Positions 6,806 through 11,768 of a stretch of 11,768 nucleotides of DNA are shown one piece after another. The notes below the pieces were generated by a model. It did not search any database. It was not told where the DNA came from and saw nothing but the letters and a program-made list of their open reading frames with translations. Positions within the stretch are counted from its first letter, which is position 1. Each line of letters starts with the position of its first letter. Origin of the DNA: UBA525 sp964589765 (GTDB lineage: Archaea; Nanobdellota; Nanobdellia; Woesearchaeales; UBA525); NCBI GenBank assembly GCA_964589765.1, contig CAZPUM010000033.1, positions 1 to 11,768 on the forward strand. Direction: 5' to 3'. The translations under genes were made by a program, and so were the position numbers.

Positions 6806-7900
6806 TTAAGTTAGGTGAATCTCCAGAATATCATCATTTTTTAGTTTGTGGCGCATCATAACTTTCTGCCCATCAAATTTTGCAGATTTACCCCATACTC
6901 TTGCAAACTTAAACTTGCTTTTGAAATCCTTGTGAAGTTTTTCGCAGATACTTCCTACTGTGCTGTTCTTAAACATTACAAGTGGCACATCTAAGTCAGG
7001 GTCTTTCCCCGGCTCTTTCAACCATATGTTTACCAGGTCAAGACTGATGTAAATCATCTCTTTCAGTTCTTCAGCATTCTCTTTTTCAGTTGCGCTTACA
7101 AAAAGGTCAACATCATATTTTTTCTTTAGTTTGGAAATCTCTCTCTTGTTAACAAGGTCCATTTTGTTGAATACAGTTATAGAGGGCATATACTTTTTAT
7201 TGTCCTCAATACAATCAATAAACTGGTCTACATCGATATTCTCCCTTATAATCACGTCAGCATTGTTGATTTTGAATTCTCTAAGTACGTTACTTATAGT
7301 CTCCTCGTCAATCTTGGTCAGATTACATGTTGAAAGAACATTTATCCCTTTAGAGGCCGTTTTCTTTATCTGAACATCAGGGCGTCTCTGATTCAAACGG
7401 ATGCCTACATTCCAGGCCTCACGTTTAATCACCTCAAGTTCGTCAGGTCTTAAGCAGTCAGCAACCAGCATACACAGGTCTGACGAACGAATACACGCAA
7501 GAACTTCTTTACCCCTTCCTCTTCCTGTGCTTGCCCCTGCAACTATTCCAGGAACGTCAAGAATCTGAATTCTTGCGTGCTTGTACTGAAGGGTTCCTGG
7601 AACAACAGTCAGAGTAGTAAACGCATAAGAAGCGACTTCGCTCTCTGTACCGCACAAAGTGTTTAGCAGGGTGGATTTTCCAGTGCTTGGAAACCCTAGG
7701 AGAATTACTGTGCCATCACCGGTTTTTCTAACGTGATAACCCTCTTGTTTTGAACCTCCGGATGAACGGGCCTGGGCCTTTTCACGAAGCTTTGCAATCT
7801 TTGCCTTTACCAGTCCAATATGGTGCTGAGTAGCTTTGTTGTACTGGGTTTTCTTTATCTCAGCTTCAAGCCTCACTATCTCTTCATGATAATCGACCAT
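6806..7900 (-). CDS. DRG-family GTPase with TGS domain
   Basis: The 364-residue protein is an OBG/DRG-superfamily GTPase, a group linked to ribosomes and translation. An N-terminal basic helical region (1-55) precedes the G domain: G1 GFPSTGKST (69-77), the switch segment YAFTTLTVVPG (92-102), G3 DVPG (115-118), G4 NKMD (245-248) and G5 SA (269-270). Between G3 and G4 it has the GASTGRGRGKEVLACIRSSD pattern typical of DRG proteins and an inserted helical/beta region (about 180-240). The last 75 residues form the TGS domain (about 290-364, ending HKLKNDDILEIHLT). Length and order match archaeal DRG. It is the first gene of the left arm, divergent from the pilin-like genes, with a TATA box 26 bases upstream of ATG 7900. 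Confidence 0.93.
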   Translation of the reverse strand: MVDYHEEIVRLEAEIKKTQYNKATQHHIGLVKAKIAKLREKAQARSSGGSKQEGYHVRKTGDGTVILLGFPSTGKSTLLNTLCGTESEVASYAFTTLTVVPGTLQYKHARIQILDVPGIVAGASTGRGRGKEVLACIRSSDLCMLVADCLRPDELEVIKREAWNVGIRLNQRRPDVQIKKTASKGINVLSTCNLTKIDEETISNVLREFKINNADVIIRENIDVDQFIDCIEDNKKYMPSITVFNKMDLVNKREISKLKKKYDVDLFVSATEKENAEELKEMIYISLDLVNIWLKEPGKDPDLDVPLVMFKNSTVGSICEKLHKDFKSKFKFARVWGKSAKFDGQKVMMRHKLKNDDILEIHLT

Positions 7901-7920
7901 TGATGCATGGCATTTTATTC

Positions 7921-7930
7921 TCTTTTTAAG
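7921..7930 (-). promoter_or_regulatory. TATA box for the DRG-family GTPase gene
   Basis: CTTAAAAAGA on the minus strand is centred 26 bases before ATG 7900. It stands back-to-back with the plus-strand box at 7948-7956, only 17 bases away. Confidence 0.6.
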
Positions 7931-7947
7931 CTTACTCCGTAGTAGGC

Positions 7948-7956
7948 CTTAAATAG
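7948..7956 (+). promoter_or_regulatory. TATA box for the prepilin-like gene pair
   Basis: CTTAAATAG is centred 25 bases before ATG 7977 with no Shine-Dalgarno following, so a leaderless message is likely. Confidence 0.68.
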
Positions 7957-7976
7957 CACCAAGTACCTGACCCAGT

Positions 7977-8483
7977 ATGAGGTGGGCGCGTAAAGGATCT
8001 TACTTCTATGTCATAGATGCTTTTGTAGCAGGAATCATCATATTGGCAGGAGTGGCTGTTCTTTTCCAGTCATACATAGACGACCCTCTTACAACAAGCG
8101 CCTTTTTCACCGCAGAGGACTTTTTTTCTGTTCTTGAAGACACAGAAGTCAGAAATATGGACAGTGACCTAATCAAGAACTGGACTAGAAATGGAACCAT
8201 TAATGATTCTACAAGAACACTTCTAGAACAGTTAACCTTTTTTAACGCGACTGACAGAGACTTTGTTCTAGGCCAGTTCTGTCAGGAAGTTGTTGAAGAC
8301 CTACCTCCTAATGTTGCAGGTTCAATACTGATTGACAGCAATGTTTTGGCAACAACTCCCAATCCACTTGTTGAAAAAAACGATTCTTACGTGTTTTTCT
8401 CCAGTAAAAGAATAGTTATGATTAGAAACAGTCCGTGGGAAGTTTACGACCCTGTTTTAGTTGAGGTGCAAACTTGGCAATAG
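7977..8483 (+). CDS. Prepilin-like secreted protein
   Basis: The 168-residue protein has a class III (archaeal type IV pilin) leader layout: a short basic N-terminus MRWARKG, a likely prepilin-peptidase cleavage after G7, then one hydrophobic helix (SYFYVIDAFVAGIIILAGVA, residues 8-27) that would anchor and polymerise the subunit. The rest is an extracellular domain with five N-x-S/T sequons (N68, N72, N76, N90, N135) and one cysteine (C102). No named pilin family is recognised; it could be a major or minor pilin, or a pseudopilin. A second prepilin-like gene overlaps its 3' end by 10 bases, and a pilus/secretion ATPase lies about 2.5 kb downstream on the same strand. Confidence is good for a pilin-like secreted protein, low for its exact role. 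Confidence 0.68.
   Translation: MRWARKGSYFYVIDAFVAGIIILAGVAVLFQSYIDDPLTTSAFFTAEDFFSVLEDTEVRNMDSDLIKNWTRNGTINDSTRTLLEQLTFFNATDRDFVLGQFCQEVVEDLPPNVAGSILIDSNVLATTPNPLVEKNDSYVFFSSKRIVMIRNSPWEVYDPVLVEVQTWQ
8463..8468 (+). promoter_or_regulatory. Shine-Dalgarno fixing the TTG start of the second prepilin-like gene
   Basis: GAGGTG lies inside the end of the upstream gene, 5 bases before TTG 8474-8476. No ATG precedes the R/K-K-G leader in that frame, so this site decides the start. Confidence 0.7.
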
Positions 8484-9535
8484 GCAAGAAAGGAGTACTG
8501 TTCACAATAATGTCAATACTCATTGTTGCCATGCTACTTACAACAAACGCCGTAATACAGGATACCACTACAGAAACACTTGCGCAGACACAGACCGCAA
8601 CAACCAGAGTCACAACAATGAACTCTTATGCTGACACTTTTGAGGCTCAAGTTCGTTCTGCAGTCAGAACTGCGGGTTATTTTGCTATGAAAAACATCAG
8701 CAAAAAAATCTATGAGGAAGGCGAGTTCCTGAATGGAGAACAACTTAACAGAACATTTTTTGAGTGCGTGAGCAACGATACCAACTTTATCAATATCAGT
8801 AATGTGGAAAGAGGGCCCTGTATACAGAACAGATACAGTATCCAAAAACAGCTTTTATCATTAAAGAGTTTAGCCAGAGATAATCTTGCAATAGACACAT
8901 CTTGGATTATACATGACGCATGGATTACTGAGGAAGAACCCTTTGAATTGGTCTTTTGGATAAACTTGTCTTACAACCTTACAGACCCCATATTTGCGAA
9001 GTGGAATATTGAAAACACCGTTCTAAAAACCTCAGTATCTCTGGAAGGTGTGCCTGACCCAACGTATGAGTATTTGAGAAGCCCCTTGATGGGCACCACT
9101 GGCCCCCCCGCATCAGTGGAACAGAGAAACTTCACAAAGTCAAGTAACAAGCGCCACGAAATGAACTACACCCTTTTCAACGATTGGTATGATAACAAGA
9201 CCTACCTCACTTTGGAAAACCTTGCCCCAAGCATTCTCGACAGATATACAGGTAACTTCATGTCAAGAAGTGAGTGTTGCGGAATTGAAAGTGTGGTTAA
9301 CAGGACCGCACTGACAACTGATTCCTCTGAATACAAAAACTACAGCATGGCCGACCACCACTTTGTAGCACACCTTATTGGAGACTTGGGAGAATGGAAC
9401 TGTGAAAACAGTTCTATAAGGTATTATACAGAACCTGTGGTTGGGGGCGAAACGATAGTCCTGTACTGGAACAATTATGTTAATATCTACAATTTAACTG
9501 GCGCCACAGACACTTCTTGCAACAATTGGCCTTAA
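8474..9535 (+). CDS. Large prepilin-like, sequon-rich surface protein
   Basis: The 353-residue product begins MAIGKKG, then a hydrophobic helix VLFTIMSILIVAMLL (8-22). The basic K-K-G at 5-7 matches the R-K-G at 5-7 of the upstream pilin-like protein, so cleavage after G7 is likely. A Thr-rich stalk follows (TTTETLAQTQTATTRVTT, 31-48), then a large extracellular domain with 13 N-glycosylation sequons (N74, 92, 101, 107, 164, 168, 219, 231, 241, 276, 289, 312, 340) and six cysteines (C98, C116, C268, C269, C310, C349) that may form disulfides. It is far longer than a typical archaeal pilin and could be a tip or minor pilin or a surface adhesin; I do not recognise the C-terminal domain. The start is TTG, 10 bases inside the upstream gene. 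It lacks catalytic motifs. Confidence 0.68.
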   Translation: MAIGKKGVLFTIMSILIVAMLLTTNAVIQDTTTETLAQTQTATTRVTTMNSYADTFEAQVRSAVRTAGYFAMKNISKKIYEEGEFLNGEQLNRTFFECVSNDTNFINISNVERGPCIQNRYSIQKQLLSLKSLARDNLAIDTSWIIHDAWITEEEPFELVFWINLSYNLTDPIFAKWNIENTVLKTSVSLEGVPDPTYEYLRSPLMGTTGPPASVEQRNFTKSSNKRHEMNYTLFNDWYDNKTYLTLENLAPSILDRYTGNFMSRSECCGIESVVNRTALTTDSSEYKNYSMADHHFVAHLIGDLGEWNCENSSIRYYTEPVVGGETIVLYWNNYVNIYNLTGATDTSCNNWP

Positions 9536-9578
9536 TCGACGATAGTTATCCTTAACCACTACAGAATAATGAACAAGC

Positions 9579-9586
9579 TTTAAATA
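9579..9586 (+). promoter_or_regulatory. TATA box for the winged-helix/secretion ATPase operon
   Basis: A perfect TTTAAATA is centred about 29 bases before ATG 9612, within the 76-base gap after the surface protein gene. No Shine-Dalgarno follows, so the message is probably leaderless or nearly so. Confidence 0.7.
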
Positions 9587-9611
9587 CGCTCCTCGACGAT
9601 TTTCAGTCGGG

Positions 9612-10073
9612 ATGGTTGACGATTTAATAAGGACTGGGGTGGATGACCTTCTTGACTACCTTAAGGACAAGGATAAGGTGGCCATGCAGGATGTTGTGAC
9701 AGTTCTAGGCGTCCCTGTCGACACGGTCCAGGCATGGGTTGACTTTCTCGTCGAAGAAAAGATACTCGGAATAGAGTACAAATTCACCAAACCCTACATT
9801 TACATCAACAAAAAACAAGAGGAGACTAAAAGACACGGAAGAATAATTGAGAATACTACTGTGGATATCAGCTCAATCAAAGAAGAGTACTTTCAAAGAG
9901 CCAAACAAAAACAGATTCCTGAAAAGAAAATTGAGGAACTTTGGAAACAGCATGTTAAGGATGCTCTTGAAGACAAATATGAGTACTTCATTGAGCAAGC
10001 CAGTAGAAGGCGTGCTGCCAACATAACACAACTTTGGCAGGAGTACAAGACCAGACTATTAACCAGGTGTTAA
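9612..10073 (+). CDS. Winged-helix domain protein of the secretion/pilus operon
   Basis: The 153-residue protein opens with a small winged-helix-like domain (about 1-68): helices with DDLLDYLKDK, then KVAMQDVVTVLGVPVDTVQAW as a helix-turn-helix, VDFLVEEKILGIEYKF as recognition helix and wing, and a strand YIYIN. A basic linker and a long charged helical region follow (about 88-150). There is no enzyme motif. It may regulate the operon by binding DNA, or may use the winged helix for protein contacts in the secretion complex; the sequence does not decide. It is the first gene of an operon whose next gene starts at the base after its stop codon, and GACGAT repeats around its promoter could be its own operator. 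Confidence 0.7.
   Translation: MVDDLIRTGVDDLLDYLKDKDKVAMQDVVTVLGVPVDTVQAWVDFLVEEKILGIEYKFTKPYIYINKKQEETKRHGRIIENTTVDISSIKEEYFQRAKQKQIPEKKIEELWKQHVKDALEDKYEYFIEQASRRRAANITQLWQEYKTRLLTRC
10065..10069 (+). promoter_or_regulatory. Shine-Dalgarno for the helical-repeat gene
   Basis: AGGTG lies 4 bases before ATG 10074, within the last codons of the upstream gene (TAA immediately followed by ATG). Confidence 0.65.
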
Positions 10074-10958
10074 ATGGATATTGAGGAGTTTATTGAACAG
10101 GACATTCTTGTTTTCCTAGACCAGAGACTCGACCAAAAAATTGAGGATGAAAAACTTCAATCCATGCGTGTTGAATCAGTCTACCTAACAAGGGACTATG
10201 AAGATGAGCTCTACCAAGCATTGGAAAAAGACAATGTTACACTTGCAAAGCATGTTCTTCACGATTTAAAAGAAAAGTTCGACCAAATTCCAAGCACCTC
10301 ACCTGACAAGAAACACGTTAAGGCTCTCCTTGCACACCTTTACGAGCTATTCAAGAAACATCTCATTGGAGAGAAGGTCGAAAGACCAAAAGATATTGCG
10401 AAAAAAGAAAAACAGGAGGAAGACAAAAAAATAGAGGTTGTTGCCCCTGTTGAACCCAAAAACCCATTCCAAGATGATAGTTCTGAAACCATCAAAGTTC
10501 TGGACATGGCAGAACTCCACGCAGGAAGCGGAGATTTCAAACAAGCGATTAAGGATTACAGAAAAGCCAAAGCTCTAGCTCTAAACATGCAAAATGTTCC
10601 CTCTGACTTGGCCAAGAGATTCAAAGAGACATTCGCAAGAATTAAAGAACTTATGGAGACCAAGCCTGACCCCATAGAAGAACCCATAACTAAAGTTGAA
10701 ACAAATCAAAATAAAGTTGAAACAAAGCAAAAGCCTGTACACGAAACCCTGGATGAAAATATCATTCTTGAACTAGAAAAAGAAAAGCACAAAATGGACT
10801 CACAGCTCAAAGAACATCAGGTAGCTTCTGCAATGAAAACATACCAAAAAATGAAAACTTTGGTACAACAAATTAAGGACCCTAAAAAAGCCGAGGCATC
10901 CGCAAGAAAACTAATCAGAATATACAGCATCATTCAATCAATCAGGGCAAAAACATGA
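10074..10958 (+). CDS. Triple helical-hairpin (TPR-like) accessory protein
   Basis: The 294-residue protein has no signal peptide or membrane segment. It appears to contain three related helical modules of about 50-55 residues: about 42-95 (ELYQALEKDNVTLAKHVLHD ...), about 142-195 (LDMAELHAGSGDFKQAIKDY ...) and about 240-292 (KMDSQLKEHQVASAMKTYQK ...). Each has a helix, a short turn, an A-x3-Y/L helix, a proline-containing loop and a final helix with L/I-x3-L/Y. They are joined by highly charged linkers (KKEKQEEDKKIEVV; KVETNQNKVETKQKP). This is typical of TPR-like scaffolds that hold protein partners. Its stop overlaps the start of the secretion ATPase (ATGA), so it is likely made together with, and may bind, that ATPase or the winged-helix protein. 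I know no named family for it. Confidence 0.7.
   Translation: MDIEEFIEQDILVFLDQRLDQKIEDEKLQSMRVESVYLTRDYEDELYQALEKDNVTLAKHVLHDLKEKFDQIPSTSPDKKHVKALLAHLYELFKKHLIGEKVERPKDIAKKEKQEEDKKIEVVAPVEPKNPFQDDSSETIKVLDMAELHAGSGDFKQAIKDYRKAKALALNMQNVPSDLAKRFKETFARIKELMETKPDPIEEPITKVETNQNKVETKQKPVHETLDENIILELEKEKHKMDSQLKEHQVASAMKTYQKMKTLVQQIKDPKKAEASARKLIRIYSIIQSIRAKT
10691..10732 (+). repeat. Tandem 21-base in-frame repeat in the linker of the helical-repeat gene
   Basis: Two adjacent 21-base units differ at one base (10706 T versus 10727 G) and encode near-identical 7-residue units (KVETNQN and KVETKQK) in the charged linker between modules 2 and 3. This looks like a recent slippage duplication. Confidence 0.8.
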
Positions 10959-11768
10959 CTGACAAAGAGACATTCAAAACAGGCGCCACGGAACTTCTGA
11001 AAACTCCTTCGGGCAAGGAGCAGGAGCTACTTGACAAGTACGCTCTTGAAACAAACAACATTGTCATAGACGTTAGAATTGTTTCAATTGAAGAACAACC
11101 GGTTCCAACTTACGAAGTCAGCATTGCCAACATCAGCCCTACCACAAGAGTGATTCTTGAGAAAATCAGACAAGAGTTCGTAAGCAAGATGAACCTCGAA
11201 GACCTCCAGAGTTTTGAGCGCGCAGATAACATTTCATTAATCAAAGACGAATTCAGAAAAGAGATTCGAGGACTTATTGGAAAGTACTTTCCAAAGACAG
11301 ATGAAAAAACAGTAAACATGCTCATTAACTACCTTCTCGAAGAGAATCTTGGGCTTGGCAAGATTGACATTCTACTTTCAGACCCAAGACTGGAAGAAGT
11401 AATCATAAACAATCACAAAGAACCTGTTTGGGTTTACCACCGAAGGTTCGGCTGGCTACAAACAAACATCGTTATTCCTACTGAATCAAGAATCAGACAC
11501 TTCGCAACATTGATTGGAAGGGATGTTGGTAAAGAGATTACTAACCTGAACCCACTGATGGACGCACACCTGGCATCAGGCGACCGTGTCAACGCAACAC
11601 TAAACCCTATCAGCTCAAGGGGCAACACTATCACCATCAGAAAATTCGCTGAGGACCCCTGGACAATCACCAAGTTCATCATGGGAGGAACAATCGATTA
11701 CGAAGCAGCAGCATTGATTTGGCTAGCGATACAAAATGAACTCAGTGTCCTCATAGCAGGAGGAACTG
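10955..11768 (+). CDS. Type II/IV secretion (archaeal pilus) ATPase, partial
   Basis: The first 271 residues are present. The frame has no stop and is cut at the right edge right after AGGT (268-271), which is the start of the Walker A loop. The N-terminal part (1-130) is a helical and beta region that contacts the membrane partner in the family. Diagnostic segments are GLGKIDILLSDPRLEEVIIN (from about 135), the N2-domain strand pattern VWVYHRRFGWLQTNI, RHFATLIGRDVGKEI, NPLMDAHLASGDRVNATLNP and TITIRKFAEDPWTI. These identify the GspE/PilB/TadA-type ATPase that drives assembly of type IV pili or archaella. The start ATG overlaps the TGA of the upstream gene. The polytopic platform protein (TadC-like) usually follows and would lie beyond the window. 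Role as pilus motor versus archaellum motor is not decided. Confidence 0.9.
   Translation, partial: MTDKETFKTGATELLKTPSGKEQELLDKYALETNNIVIDVRIVSIEEQPVPTYEVSIANISPTTRVILEKIRQEFVSKMNLEDLQSFERADNISLIKDEFRKEIRGLIGKYFPKTDEKTVNMLINYLLEENLGLGKIDILLSDPRLEEVIINNHKEPVWVYHRRFGWLQTNIVIPTESRIRHFATLIGRDVGKEITNLNPLMDAHLASGDRVNATLNPISSRGNTITIRKFAEDPWTITKFIMGGTIDYEAAALIWLAIQNELSVLIAGGT

Noticed and set aside
8534..8845. 103-residue minus-strand open frame in the large surface protein gene
   Set aside because: Cys/Val-rich shadow of the plus-strand frame, which has a leader peptide, sequons and a Shine-Dalgarno.
1..11768. tRNA or rRNA genes, CRISPR arrays, insertion sequences
   Set aside because: No cloverleaf-like segments, regularly spaced repeats, transposase motifs or terminal inverted repeats were found on reading both strands.

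Overview
The window reads as a gene-dense archaeal chromosome segment. The evidence for Archaea is: TATA boxes of the TTTAAATA or CTTTATAAAG type about 25-30 bases upstream of start codons; a DRG-type GTPase with a C-terminal TGS domain; prepilin-like proteins with a short R/K-K-G leader; and a type II/IV secretion ATPase of the archaeal pilus group. The unfamiliar long conserved-looking proteins, the one-chain nucleotidyltransferase-HEPN protein and the secretion cluster recall DPANN lineages (Pacearchaeota or Woesearchaeota-like). That placement is inference, not something a marker here proves. No rRNA, tRNA, CRISPR array, insertion sequence or prophage gene was seen, and no stretch above 300 bases lacks a gene.

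Left arm, all on the minus strand (bases 7900 down to 1). In transcription order: a DRG-family GTPase (7900-6806); an acylphosphatase overlapping a cis-prenyl diphosphate synthase by ATGA (6765-5762); a three-gene operon from one TATA box, made of an unrecognised 483-residue protein, a 690-residue endonuclease IV/xylose-isomerase-like TIM-barrel protein with a very large insertion, and a GH15/phosphorylase-kinase-like glycosidase (5728-1113); a nucleotidyltransferase-HEPN protein with its own promoter (1065-241); and the start of a charged helical protein running off the left edge (210-1).

Right arm, all on the plus strand (7977 to 11768). Two adjacent prepilin-like surface proteins carry 5 and 13 N-glycosylation sequons. 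They are followed by a separate operon of a winged-helix protein, a protein with three helical-hairpin modules, and a type II/IV secretion/pilus assembly ATPase cut by the window edge just inside its Walker A loop. Together these look like a type IV pilus or archaeal secretion apparatus with its accessory proteins. The prenyl synthase in the left arm could supply the lipid carrier used to glycosylate such surface proteins, but that link is only inferred.

Initiation follows two clear modes. Genes that open a transcription unit usually have a TATA box 25-30 bases before ATG and no Shine-Dalgarno, so they are probably leaderless. Several internal genes, and the nucleotidyltransferase gene, have GAGGTG-type Shine-Dalgarno sequences 4-5 bases before the start, and all three TTG/GTG starts in the window belong to that group. 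The best candidate for an undescribed system is the 5728-1113 operon: the modified metal-dependent TIM barrel, its overlapping partner of unknown function, and the downstream glycosidase-like protein.
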